64,000 nucleotides of DNA from Atherix ibis (lineage: Eukaryota; Arthropoda; Insecta; Diptera; Athericidae): assembly GCA_958298945.1 (NCBI GenBank), contig OY282610.1:49421667-49485666 (forward strand), given 5' to 3'. The translations under genes and the position numbers were made by a program. The notes below the pieces were generated by a model. It saw only the letters and a list, made by a program, of their open reading frames with translations. It was not told where the DNA came from and searched no databases. Positions 11,375 through 22,513 of this stretch are shown piece by piece. Position 1 is the stretch's first letter. The number at the start of each line of letters is the position of its first letter.

Positions 11375-11760
11375 TTATAAGACAAATCTAATGCAAGTAT
11401 CAAGGCCAAGTATTGGTTCAAGTGCATCACTCACTACCAAAAAATGAGCTAACTTCTCCGTTTGAGAATTCAAATCCATTAAATTAAATTTGACAGTACA
11501 AAAAATTTTTACTTTTTTACTGCTATAATCGAATACAGGATAGTCATTTTGTTCATTACTCAATTTTATCTTTAATTTTTCAATAAATTTCAATGGCACA
11601 CAATTGACGTCAGATCCAGTATCGATTTTGAAGTTAACTACGTCTAATCCTAATTGGTATGCTTTGGGTCCATCGTTTGCATTTATTCCCGATTGAATTT
11701 ATTCTATAAACACAATTATTACTAAGCGTGTATTCCAAGTTATCTTTTATACTGATGGAT
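11375..11760 (-). pseudogene. Gypsy protease region
   Basis: Reading toward lower coordinates there is VVNFKIDTGSDVNCVPL, where DTG is the aspartic-protease active-site triad, then a LEPILGLDTCI motif (the ILG/GLD hydrophobic segment near the protease C-terminus). It is separated from gag upstream and RT downstream by frameshifts (near 11680 and 11388). Confidence 0.8.
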
Positions 11761-12669
11761 TTACCTGACATATCACGCCAGTCGAGATGATTGATTTGTG
11801 GTTTCGAAACTTGTCCGGCAATTTGCGATTTATTGCTCTTCTTGCGACACATTCGGAGAAAATGTCCCTTTTTTCCACATTGACAGGTGAAATCCTTCGC
11901 TGGACACTGTTTTTGTGTTCCGGTTTCCAATTACCACCACAGTTGAAACAAAAATGTTTGTTGATTGCATTGATTGAATCCGGTTCATTGTTGTTTGATG
12001 ATGATGGAAAGCAGCAACCAATTGTTTCTTCGAATCCAAAATTCCTTTGTTGATGTTTGCTGATTCATACGTTTTGCACATTTCAACGACACGATCCAAT
12101 GACAGATTATTTCCATCCAGCAATTTCAACTGGAGTTTTTTTCCGAAAACACCCGTGATTATGCGATCAAGCAACATTTTGTTTTCGTATGAATTGCCAC
12201 ATTCACAGCTAAAATCTCAACGCTCAATTTGCATGTGTAATTCAGTCAAAAACTCGTTGAATGTCTGCCGTTCCCTTTGAATCATATTATTGGATTTATA
12301 TGATTCCATTGTGACATTCTTTTGTGGCAAACAGTGTGCATCAAAAGCATTTAATACTTCCGTCAATGTTCGCTGGTGTGTTTCTTCTTCAACGTGTGCT
12401 GCGACATTACCCTGTGCCGGTACCATTCGTTGTATAGTGACTGTACCCAGCAACGAATTCTCAGAACTATCATTCGGAAACAATGTATTTTATATATTGG
12501 AGCCTTTTGTTCCAATCAACCAGAGAAAAAGTGCGATTTTTGTTTCTTCTGGTTGAGCATTCTTGTCGTTTGCTATCATGAAAACCACAAAATCACGTTT
12601 CCAATTTTTCTAGTCAATCGCGAAATTCGTGCAATCCAATTCTCTGAGGTCTTTCCGTGTATTTGACAT
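11634..12669 (-). pseudogene. Gypsy gag with zinc knuckle, broken
   Basis: The likely start is the ATG at 12669-12667. Pieces in three frames follow: a capsid part (IALFLWLIGTKG; then VLNAFDAHCLPQKNVTME and RERQTFNEFLTELH, characteristic of this gag type) with in-frame stops including a TGA near 12217, then IITGVFGKKLQLKLL. A Cys/His region has CFNCGG and then CQCGKKGHFLRMC, where the last knuckle has only one residue between its first two cysteines. A frameshift near 11940 splits the two Cys clusters. Gag forms the particle and binds the RNA; this copy cannot. Confidence 0.8.
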
Positions 12670-12936
12670 TTTGTATGGTTTTCCGATGAATATTCAAAAT
12701 ATCTGGTTTATTGCACTTTTTCCAAGAAATAATGTGAACATAAACTTTCCGATGTTCAATTTCTTCCGATGAAAATTGCTCAATCACAATGTTGTTTTGC
12801 AATAGTATGCTCCGATGACGAAATTCAATGTGTTTGCAATGCAATGCTCCGGTGATGAAATTGAAAAATTTCTTGAATTCCCGATTGTGAACTCACTTTC
12901 AGTATTCTTATTTTACGTTAAAATAACTGATTTTTT

Positions 12937-12950
12937 CACTTTTGACACCA
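12937..12950 (-). promoter_or_regulatory. Primer-binding site of the gypsy element
   Basis: TGGTGTCAAAAGTG on the minus strand begins at the first base after the 5' LTR's terminal CA. TGG at this position pairs with the CCA end of a primer tRNA. The match looks closest to a leucine-type primer, from memory only. Confidence 0.65.
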
Positions 12951-13123
12951 TGAAAAAGTATGGAACTTTTATAATGAAACGCAATTATTATGTTTATTAG
13001 TTAGTGTCATTTCTTAACTTTACTGATTACGTGTGTTGTGTACAAAGGCTGAAGCTCATCAAGTTAGCACAGCATTAGCTGAACTGTCACATTTACATTT
13101 GACAATCTATTGACATTATTACA
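12951..13123 (-). repeat. 5' LTR of the gypsy element
   Basis: This 173-bp LTR, bounded TG...CA, is followed by the GTATC target repeat at 13124-13128. It differs from the 3' LTR at several positions and small indels, which means the insertion is not recent. Confidence 0.88.
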
Positions 13124-13128
13124 GTATC

Positions 13129-14559
13129 AACTTTTGTGTGTATTTCCTTTTAAGAATTGTATTTCTGGTATCATTTCAGAATTTTGTTGATGAATGAAAA
13201 TAAGGATACGCAAGCATGTTCTAACGTGAATTAGAATATATGCATGAGGAAGTAAAATGTTTAAAATAAAATAGAATATTCCTTGTACACAATCTAGGAA
13301 TGTACACAAACTCGAGGAAGATTAACTATGGCAAGTACTCTCTTAGGAATTCACAAAATGTCCCACGAATAATAAGTGCACGGATTGCACTTATCCATAT
13401 GCTATACGAAAATTAATTATTTTGAAGCAATTATAATTCAGAACTCTTTAACGTGATGGCCATTAAGAGTTCTATCGTAATCATCTCACTTGAAACCAGA
13501 AACCTTTAGTCTGAGTCAAATCAGACTGAAGAAATTCACTTATTATCAGCTTTACTATAGCACGCGTCCACTCGTACCATGTGAGACCACATAAGCCGTA
13601 TTCCAATGGACCAATTTTGCCACTCGCAAGTACTTGGGAGCAGATGCCCATAGGAACGCACAGTTTACTGACAGAAGTAAAATATAACCTCAAAATAGTC
13701 AACAACAATACTGAGTTTACTCACACAAAAAACAATAAAAACTGAGTTTATTCACACATAAACAATACTGATAAAAATATGACTCTTCAACATAATCAAC
13801 GAACCGTAAATTGTATGGCGTAACTACGTAAATTGTATGGCGTAACTATGATGACAGCTAGAACTACTCGTGACGAAATTGGTCCATTGGAATACGGCTA
13901 TAGAATTTCAAGTGTGGGCATAGTAATACTCATTCATAAGCGTAAATTTAATAGGCTGGCATCGGCCAGTCAGTTTCGCTTAGACAAATATACATGTGGG
14001 ATTGTCCAGATATTACTACATCAGTGACCCATTTGAAATTTTTCATAGCAGGATAATTATCACGAATTTAAGGGCTTGAATATGATGGTTATAACAACGC
14101 TTATTTGATATAAAGAATCATCCTGCATAAAGGCGATTCGAATTTTGTATCCCAGTTTCAATAATTTGTTGGCCAATTTTTCGAATGTGAGTGGACTCGT
14201 TGGAATTTTTTTGAAAATCTCAACATGATCTTTATAAATTTCATAAAAAAAGCAGAGATTTTGTTGAATCAAATTGTTGAAATTTTATCAAAAGGTTCTT
14301 TCGAAATTATTTTGAAATCCAGAATTATAAGGTAGAAAGAGAATTTTTTTAATGTCCTATTCCTAAAATAATAATTTTCAAACTGAATTTCAATTATTTC
14401 TCTAGAAATCCCATATATTTAACCCGGTTCTAAAATTTCGGAACACACTTTTTAGGAAATTGAAAAAATTTTCTGCTCGAATTCGAAATTACTTTTGCTC
14501 GACAAAATAGAAAAACACATTTTGTTCCGAGACATTATTTTGTTTGAAATGTTTTTCAT
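13129..14559. other. Gene-free DNA with dispersed repeats
   Basis: An inverted pair of a short repeat lies at 13591-13626 and 13867-13903 (core: AATTGGTCCATTGGAATACG). The larger stretch 13583-13770 is also related, in inverse orientation, to 15838-15970. A 22-bp unit is tandemly doubled at about 13806-13849. No gene is visible. Confidence 0.5.
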
Positions 14560-15728
14560 TTCGTAAATATAATTCAAATATAAAGCGCCTCAATTTTGTA
14601 GACTTTAGGAGAGTTTTCAAACGCGCCATTCTCCATGAAAGTGGTGACATACCGAAATAACGGTCTATTTTTAACATTCCTCAAGTTTTATTTTGACACT
14701 TATCGGAAAGTGCAAGTGAAAGTGTATATTTTATGTTTTTTGGAGTACACGTATTTACGAAAAAGTAAGTATTTATATAAATAGCTATATTGTTAATAAA
14801 ACTTAATACGAAGTTTTTTGTGAATAATTGCTTCTCATACGAAAAAATGAGGAAGCTGGGAATTTCTTTCTTCGGTAAGTTGACATTTTCATTTTTACTA
14901 CAGAAATTAACAAAAATTTAGTTTATAATGTGTTTGGATGGTTTTGAATGATTTATTTTATCCAAAAAGTGGTTAAAAAGTGGAAAGTTCGGCATTCAAT
15001 AAATGTAAACAAATGCGATGGTGACAGTTCAATGTTTACCATAAAATAGTTCAGTGCCGGTGTATATAAAGTGTGTGTAAGAAAGTTTAAGGGACCGAAT
15101 TTTACAGTCTATTTTCCATTGCTGTTTTCATTGTGTGAAAATAAATAAAGTTTATTCTTCGTTAAGCTTATTATTTAAATAAATTTGTTTTGCTTGCTCT
15201 ATTAGACCATATTATAATGCAGTTACTAAATAATATTTTTTTTTATTTTTTTAAAATATTAGTTATTAATTTTTTAAGTGCATCAAATTTTTTATCTTGT
15301 AATTTAGTTTCAAAGCATTTCCTTTAATGTTGTATACGATTAACTTCTTATTGTGCACATAATTGTTTTGATATAATCAAATAACTTACAATTTATATTT
15401 TTAAATGCTCTTCCACTTTATAATTCTGTTTTAATAAATAATATATTGTGGAATATCTGTGTTTTATTATAAATTTCCAAAACTAATTCCCTCAAACTTC
15501 AATACCCGTAACATTAAAAAATCTATTTGCTTACGCATAAATGACATCGCATATGAAAATGGTTTTGAACGAACCGCTTCAATCGCATACTGAAGTTTAA
15601 AATTGGCTCCCAATGGCTTACGCCGTTTCTGTTGTATTACATGTGGGTGCGTTCTACGAATGTGTTGCCAACAAAATTTGGACAGAATTTTTGTGTAGAG
15701 GTCTATCCAGTTCTTCTTTAATCTAAGG
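14560..15728 (+). mobile_element. Degraded copy of the CTTAGATTAAAG TIR element
   Basis: This is similar in several blocks to the well-bounded 738-bp element at 30532-31269: the CGCCTCAATTTTGTAGACTT block near 14585, the TCAATGTTTACCATAAAATA block near 15029, and the right end TCCAGTTCTTCTTTAATC at 15709-15726. Extra DNA lies between the blocks (about 14655-15010 and 15150-15500). The left terminus was not found. Confidence 0.6.
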
Positions 15729-16426
15729 GCCCTACAATGACCGGCTTAATGATTTCATTAAACGGAAAAATGATATTATGTAATATTCTTGCTTTAGGAT
15801 AACATTGGTTATGTTGAAATGTCATATTTTTGTTTTTATTGTTTATGTGTGAATAAACTCGGTATTGTCGGTGACTATTGTGAGATTGTATTTTACTGCT
15901 GTAAGTGATATGTTCATTTTATTGAGAGTCTACAGCGCTGTAGCAAAATTGGTCCAAACGAATACAGCTATTATTTCCTAAAATACTCGTCAAATATATG
16001 CTTTCTTAATAAACCAAGCGCATTGGATGTATTCCTAATGGCTGAGGAACAGTAAATACATACAAGAAGTGCGATTTCTCGCCGCTTTAGCACTTATGCA
16101 GCAAATCTGATGTTAGGGTCTATGCAGGTAGTCTTTAATCTAAGCGTTTAAGGCGTATTGTGTTTTGCCAATTTGACATTGGACCGCATTAATTAGAGAA
16201 CTGTGCAAGTTAGCAAGTTATTTCATTTATTTGTACACAAAAAATTCTCAAATAAAAACGCATTAGATATTGAAAACCGACGAGGTATTTACAGCAATCG
16301 ATATTGTTTTAACCAGTTTTTGTAGTTTATGATGCAGTGTGATGAGGTTATGTTAAAGCTTTTATTGATGATTTAATTAATGAAGCCGATAAGTTGATAC
16401 AAGTTTCAATTAATACAAGTTTAATT
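15729..16426. other. DNA upstream of the RING gene, with repeat fragments
   Basis: 15838-15970 is an inverted relative of 13583-13770. Around 16040-16142 is another fragment ending in CTTTAATCTAAG, related to 18340-18440. The promoter of the RING gene must lie near the right end, but I see no clear TATA box. Confidence 0.4.
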
Positions 16427-16999
16427 ATGAACCCAAAACGTAGAGAAGACAGATTTGCGAGTTCGGACGTTCAAGTATTGATGGAGAGAAGACGTAAGTT
16501 GATATATTTGATTGATAAGGAAATGCATGGATTTTCAATAACTTGATATATTAATTTGATAAGAAGCCTTCTTTCAGAGTCGAATGCTATTGAAGACCAT
16601 GACAACGACGTTATTTATATTGGAACTGTTCCTTCGGAAGTAATAAATTTGTGCACACCTACGAAGAAAAATCAACCAAGGAAAAGACGAGGCAACCCTA
16701 AAGAAATTCAAATAAGTGCTGGTGTAAATTGTGGTGGAACACAGACAATTAGTGGTTCTAATAGAAAGAAGAAAAATCTAGATGAAGGAAACGGAAGCAG
16801 CAGCATTGCAATTGTGTCTCCTGAGAAGGGGGAATGTTCCGTATGCTTAGAATCTGCTTTAGCTAACAATCCTACATCGACCATATGTGGACATGTGTAC
16901 TGTTATGGATGCATAGTTGCTTCCATTCGAGCAACGGAAAAATGTCCCTTATGCTTCAAACGTCTTTCTATAGAAAATATTCATCCAATTTACTTATAA
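16427..16999 (+). CDS. RING-finger protein, RNF4/Degringolade-like SUMO-targeted ubiquitin ligase
   Basis: There are two exons. The first, 16427-16493, starts MNPKRREDRF and ends at a GTAAGT donor. The second, 16578-16999, follows a pyrimidine-rich CTTCTTTCAG acceptor. The phases fit, giving about 162 residues. The C-terminal ~55 residues are a C3HC4 RING: CSVC, then ICGHVYCYGCI, then CPLC, ending shortly after as in RNF4. The N-terminal half is basic and disordered and holds two hydrophobic patches next to acidic residues, VIYI and VINL within DNDVIYIGTVPSEVINL, which look like SUMO-interaction motifs. From the family: such proteins bind poly-SUMO chains and ubiquitinate the carrier in the nucleus; the fly member is Degringolade. 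The RING assignment is firm; the SUMO-targeted role is inferred from motif and size. Confidence 0.8.
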
Positions 17000-17047
17000 A
17001 TTGATTAAGAAACTTGAACATCCATCTGAGAAATTTCATCATCTTCA

Positions 17048-17160
17048 TAGATGAAATAAATGTTTCGATATCCGTAATAATGTTCAACATTATTTGAAGT
17101 ATTTTTAAACCGATATTCTTAAATTAATGTTGAACATTATTTCGGATATCGTATTTCATT
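17048..17160. repeat. Imperfect palindrome downstream of the RING gene
   Basis: The arms 17048-17089 and 17124-17160 are inverted copies (TTTCGATATCCG ... TAATGTTCAACATTA against TAATGTTGAACATTATTTCGG), with a 34-base loop. They begin about 50 bases after the stop codon. This could be a small foldback element or part of the 3' UTR. Confidence 0.65.
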
Positions 17161-17399
17161 GAACACAATTTTCGTACTTTAAAATATTGTAATAAATAAA
17201 ATTTGAATTTTTTATCAATTGTTTGTATTTGGTTCTTTTGATAATTATATGGATTTTCTTGAAAATTATTAGTTATTTTCGACAGTTTAGTTGTGTACAC
17301 TAGAAAAATACAAACCAAATCAGCAATAAAGTATAATAAATATCTTATGTAATTACGGACTGAAATTACTTTTGAAATTTTTAATGCATATTATTTTCA

Positions 17400-18260
17400 G
17401 AATCGGTGTAATATTCATAATCAACCGTCAAGAATTCAAAACTCATCACTTGCATCTGAATCGTCTTCGTAATCATCTTCAACGGCTACCTAAGATTTGA
17501 ATGATTTCGTTAATGCGTTTTTATATTTAAGCTGGTCTTTTTAAATTACTATTTGTCCAGTTTCAATGCTAATTTCTACTTGCAGTCCAATTCGCATTAA
17601 TATAAAAGCTGTAGTTATAAGAATAGGCAAAGAAACGCGGCATTTCCATGCTAAATTGGTTAAAAATAAAAATGTTTCGCGTAATTGCAAATCCATTTTT
17701 TGAATAAATTTTATTCTGAGAGTTGGTTCACTGGCAGTTGCCTCTTGATTAAGAATACTCTGCACTTCTAGCTGATCGTGTTTGAGGATGTGGATAATTT
17801 TTCTAACATTTAAGGCTTGTTCCGGTTGAATATGCCTACATAATTCATGTACGGTAGATACGCCACTGTTTAAGGGTGTATTTAATGCACAATCGTCTTA
17901 CTTGCCAATATTGAGACTATTTTCTAACAGTTGTCGTAGACAGTCTTTAAGTTTCTCAGATACTTACCTTAGCACATTTGAATTACCTCTGATCTTGAAT
18001 AGTTTCCTTTCTAAAATGTTTTATATCAAAATAACATGAATGTAAACAACGAGCTTTGAAATTTGATATTTGAATAGTTCAAAAATATTATATCTTTTGT
18101 GAACATGCCAAGTATTTCGAGATATTCTTTGAAACCAGATACTGCGGAATGCGTTTCGATTCCTTTTTCAGGGATAAAGTTGTCTTCAAATCCAGTTGAT
18201 ATCCGTGATTCTCCACTATAATCAGAATGTTTTATTTGACATTTCGTTGCGTTCAAAAAT
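17400..18260 (-). other. Unresolved stretch with possible exons of an unknown or decayed gene
   Basis: Several minus-strand pieces look protein-like, but I could not join them into one gene. An acidic end, VAVEDDYEDDSDASDEF, is followed by a stop at about 17440, after a possible CTTAG acceptor. A 17541-17900 piece is rich in Leu and contains LNVRKIIHILKHDQLEVQS and LRETFLFLTNLAWKC. A third piece at 18026-18256 contains TGFEDNFIPEKGIETHSAV. In-frame stops occur between them (for example near 17880). No family is recognised. It could be a pseudogene or a gene whose introns I misplace. Confidence 0.3.
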
Positions 18261-18787
18261 AAAATTACATTACGGAAATATGGTGTTGTGCATTCAGATT
18301 GCAGTCTAGTACTGCCGAGAATAAGATGTTAAGATGACAATAGTACGATTTCTCGTTGCTTTGGAAATTATGCAAACAGAAAATTACATACGCATGTACG
18401 AAAATCTAACGGTAGGACCTGCCCAATTATTCTTTATTCTAATGTTCTGAAATTCCGGCAGCCGATGAAACTATTGACTAATCAACTGGGCTTTTTTTTG
18501 ATCAAATAAACAAGTGCATAATTCAAGTTCGCTAGGTCAATTAATTAAATTTATTCGTAAGAGGATAACAAATTTATGGCAAATCTAAAGTCAGAAGATC
18601 AAGTAAATGTTTACTTTCCTGGCACAAAAGGGGACGATGGGAACAGTTGGTGTTCAGACTACGTTAAACCAATAGTAAATCACATTTAAGAAATATTTTT
18701 TATTAATTCTCGTGCAAAATATAAACACATCCCAACATCACAAAATATATACAGTCGACATTTTATATCTATTCATTTGATTTCATT
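18261..18787. other. Intergenic DNA 3' of ataxin-10
   Basis: About 18340-18440 resembles 16040-16142 (shared GATTTCTCG-TGCTTT...TTATGCA), another small dispersed repeat. Nothing else is recognised. Confidence 0.4.
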
Positions 18788-20267
18788 TTAAGAGTTTGGT
18801 ATGTCAATTGCATTCAGAATACTATTTTGGAGGATATTATTCCTTTTTAGATTAATTATAAATTTCTGATTTTCCAAATTATTATCACAAAAATTTTGGA
18901 TGGCTAAAATACTCCACTCTCGTACCACTAAAATAGAAAAATGAAAAAATGACAATTTATAATCAAATTAACAATCCTTACATGGATTTCTAATGAACAA
19001 AGAACAAGCTTACATGGATTTCTGGCATCGATGTTGGTACATTCTAGAATCACATTTATAAAGCCCATCTCTCTGGCAAGGTCTTGATTTATTTTATTCT
19101 TAAACAAGAGATTCGAAATTATTCGAACCAACATTTCACGCAACTTTGGCGCTGCCTGGCTAAGCATTTGTAGAGGCGTAAATAAACTATCGAAATATTG
19201 TCCAACTTCATTGATTTTCTTTAGTAAATAACCTGCATGCAAAAATAACGAAGAATCACTTTCGAATATGTCTGAATATCTTGCCTCTCCTGAAGAAACT
19301 GCTATCACTTCAATGATGACTATCACCTCTTTAACATTAATTTCATCCGGAGATGTGCTTACAATACTTAGAATGTTATCGGACCTTACTTTAAAACTGT
19401 TTGTTAAATGTTCCAATAACTGGAATTTTACTAGTCCGCCAATACTTCCATTGCGAATGTAATCGGCGACAAATTCCAGGAATACCATTTGTTGCTCAGC
19501 GGTAGACTGCTCGTATAAACCAACGAGATTTTCATATTTCGTTAGAAAATGTTCAATCAATATGTGGATAAATTCAATATAGTTGCCAGTTGCCGAAGCA
19601 TCGTGATTGCCCTTCGCCTGTTCCAATAACAGCAGAACCGATTTGAAAATTTCTTTGTCTTTACTTTGTACTGATTGTAAGGTGAACATGTTATATATGA
19701 TCATCAGTTTTATACAAGTATAAGCCGAAAACAAATCCAAATCACTTAAAAGTAAGTCTCCCATATCCGTCCAAATCATTTCCAGAGCTTGGCCATTTTG
19801 AACGCAAATGCTCTCTAGCAATTGCCAGCATCGTTTCTTCACTTTTTCCAAATCGGATTGATATTGTTCATCGATATTAGTCTTCGGTTTGAAAGTGATT
19901 ATTGTCCGCAGGGATTGTGAAAATTCCCTCCTAGAGGATATGTAATCCCGTACGTGACTACCATTTGGACAAAAGTTCCTCAACACTGTTAAGCATTCCA
20001 AACCAATTTTAATTATAAACTTATCTGTATCCGACTCATTTTTCAATTTGTAAGACAAATTGAAAATGTGATTGTATGCTTCGTCAATCACACTTTGTAA
20101 GGACTCCTCTGAACTAGTACTTCTACAAAATAATACACCGCATATATATGTTGTGTTTTTTGAAATAAATTGTTATTAATATTTAATATATTCTATTATA
20201 AATCAACTTACATTATATAAAACTGCTCAATGCGATCAAGGCATTTTAAGAAGTCTTTATCGTCCAT
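18788..20267 (-). CDS. ATXN10: Ataxin-10 homologue
   Basis: There are three exons on the minus strand. Exon 1 is 20267-20212 (MDDKDFLKCLDRIEQFYI, GTAAGT donor). Exon 2 is 20122-19014 (TTTTGTAG acceptor, GTAAGC donor). Exon 3 is 18927-18788 (CTATTTTAG acceptor, stop TAA at 18790-18788). The phases fit, giving about 434 residues, near the family's usual 450-480. The body is helical, armadillo-like repeat sequence (for example LECLTVLRNFCPNG). The diagnostic C-terminal ataxin-10 domain is split between exons 2 and 3: LECTNIDARNP, then REWSILAIQNFCDNNLENQ. Known family members are cytoplasmic scaffold proteins linked to cytokinesis, ciliary function and neuronal survival. Just inside intron 2 the donor region is repeated 32 bases further on; only the first site keeps the frame. 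A partial second copy is at 1-566. Confidence 0.88.
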
Positions 20268-21239
20268 GTCTATTTCGTAAGAGACCTCAACTGACAGCCA
20301 AAATCTTTGTATAATATAGTTTTGTAAACTGTATATTATATGTGTAGAAATTTTTGTGTGATATGATTCCTACTGATATCTAGTTCAGTCATGAAAGTTT
20401 TCTATACATTATAAAAAATAAAGAGAAATATAATTTAAAGATAACGACAGCACTTACCTTCTTCGGTTTTTTTTGCCACAACTTTGTGATTTGTCTATCG
20501 TTATACTCTATATTCTAAAGTACGGGGCTTAGATTATACGGTAGCAACACAATTCCGACTGAAACTGAAAACTGAACTACAAATACTGTCAAAGTAAACG
20601 AATTTCGTCCAAATTGACCAATTAAATACAATTTCAATAATAATTTTTTATTTATAAATTATGTTTGATTCCATATTTTCATAGTACTACAAGTAATGTA
20701 TTCACTAACCTTATTTCTATTTCAATTTAAACTGTCAACCAACAAGCCTGCCACATAACAAAACACTGAAATATATGGTAGCACTTGGACCACAACTGAT
20801 TAATTTAAAGAAGATTTAATTCGGCGATAAAACAGTCGGAGTTTTGTGACATCCCCTAAGATTGTGGTGGTTTAGAAATTTTGACAGTTCACCTGGATGC
20901 AGTTCTCAGTTTCAGTCAGAATTATGTTCCTTCCAATGCTGTATAACGATTAAACGTTACCTGGCCCGTACGTCAGATTTTCGTATATGTGGACGCAACA
21001 CATTTTCCCATATTACAAATATGGATTTATATCCATATATTATGTCCATTATAGGGTATAATTTTTGACAATGTAAAAATATAAAATCAGGGGAACCCCC
21101 ATCAGAAAGTAATCAGGCGATAGTCATTGAAACGTAACTCTGATTACTACTACTGTTGCAAACGAATTTTGTAGTTTTTAAGTTCTTATAGCCGATGAAC
21201 TCCAATAAACGTCAGTCGAATGATAGGCAACTATTTGCT
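20268..21239. promoter_or_regulatory. Upstream region of ataxin-10
   Basis: This is the 5' flank of the minus-strand gene. No clear core-promoter motif can be assigned. Apart from small differences it matches 567-1538, including a 14-bp inverted segment at 20303-20318. A second short intron and 5' UTR are possible, but nothing proves them. Confidence 0.35.
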
Positions 21240-22513
21240 TATTTATTTATATATAAGGTCTCTTAGACATATGCTAGGAGCCACTTCATAACGGCATAAC
21301 CATGAGGACATTTGGCGACTCCATAGTACGTGTGGGAAGCTATTCGAATGAGACTGGTCGGTGGTTAGTATGATAGGATAATGAGTATTTTGTTATAGTT
21401 TTTGAAGAAAGTTAGTACGTTGGAGAATTTCAAATAGGCAACTGGGGAATGGAGTTGTTGAATCCAGGAGCTCCATAATGGGAGGAATGCTCCTAGCGAA
21501 GTAATTCTTGGTATTAATTCATATAAAATATGGATGATGGTGAAATGAGTGCCACAGAATCGAAAATTATGGGTGCGAGCAGTATGTCCAGAATTTCCGT
21601 ATAGATGTTGAATAGACTGGTTTATTGGTGGCTATCCAATGAGCGGAGAAACATTTCTCGCAATTTGGGCAGTCATCGTGTATGCTGATTGCTAATGGTG
21701 TTAGTTACCATTCATTTAGTAGATGAGGCAGTTTGGAAATGACTACGATCACAAACATGAACACAAGGTGAGTTTGATGCACAGATTATCGTACCGTTTA
21801 TACGGCTCCAAGTGTTGATGTTGCAGATGGCGGTGTTAATTTGTTGTCGTAGCTCAGTGTCAGATATAAGCACAAAAATATTTTCAGCATATATGTAGTA
21901 GTTGAAGTGTGATAGGAGTTGGGAAAGAGAGTAAATATATATATTGAATAGGCTCGTAGATAGAGGGGATCCTGGTGCGATGCTGTTTTCCATTTCGATT
22001 TTGGACGAAAAATGACCATTGGCGCATATCGTGAAGGTTCTACCAGTTAGGTAGGAACGTGGAAGTGCCAATATTGCAGGATCTACTCTATGTCAGCGCT
22101 AATAGTATCCTGTACTAGCATATTTGATTATACGCCTTTTCTAAGTTAAACAGCACCATACTCAGAGTTCCCCTGCCCAATCCGTAGGCATATTATTGGG
22201 GTTAAGTCTGTTAGCAAGATCCGCAATAAGTCGTGTACCTAAAATCTTTTTCAAGCTCCAAGGCAATAATAAAATTCATCTAAAAGATAAGCCGAATAAT
22301 GGGAGGGATTTAATTTGGAAACTGGATTGGTAGTTGTAACCTTCCAATCATTTGGGAAAATAAATATTTCCCGAATTTTTGTTAAAGAGGTTGACAATTT
22401 TAATATGAAAATTCGGAGGGGCATATTAAAACCTTTTAAAAGAAACCTTGTCTCTGCCAAGTTGAAGGAATTTACCGAAAAGTTGAAGTGCTTAAGTGTT
22501 ACTGTCGGGGTCA
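21240..22513 (-). pseudogene. Decayed non-LTR reverse transcriptase, duplicate copy
   Basis: This is the counterpart of 1539-2875. It includes SYLTGRTFTICANG, GSPLSTSLFNIYIYSL and the degraded active site YAEN, and upstream FPNDWKV. Its reading frames are broken at similar places, showing that it was already dead before duplication. It is truncated on the right by the gypsy LTR. Confidence 0.7.

Larger units (their letters stand above)
6407..13123 (-). mobile_element. Ty3/gypsy LTR retrotransposon, mag/K02A2.6-like, structurally complete but dead
   Basis: The element lies on the minus strand. Its LTRs (6407-8407, interrupted; 12951-13123) begin TG and end CA, and the outer flanks carry the 5-bp direct repeat GTATC (6402-6406 and 13124-13128). 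A primer-binding-site-like TGGTGTCAAAAGTG sits directly inside the right (5') LTR, and an A-rich polypurine-type stretch sits directly inside the left (3') LTR. Between them, in order from right to left, are gag with a zinc knuckle, protease, reverse transcriptase, RNase H and integrase, all broken by stops and frameshifts. Without the 1.8-kb insertion in its 3' LTR the element is about 4.9 kb. There is no env gene. The RT/integrase style (LRICLDPKPLN, HEPHLGTEKT) is that of elements commonly annotated as K02A2.6-like. Confidence 0.9.
19702..22513. repeat. Segmental duplication, copy 2 (partner 1-2829)
   Basis: Same content and orientation as copy 1. The right end coincides with the first base of a gypsy LTR (22514), and copy 1 continues past this point, so copy 2 was cut by the insertion rather than ending naturally. 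Confidence 0.9.

Noticed and set aside
17541..17765. Assignment of the Leu-rich minus-strand frame to a named enzyme family
   Set aside because: A loose resemblance to the N-terminal region of acyl-CoA oxidases was considered, but the match is too weak and stops interrupt it.
19268..19462. Plus-strand 64-codon frame inside ataxin-10
   Set aside because: Antisense shadow of exon 2.
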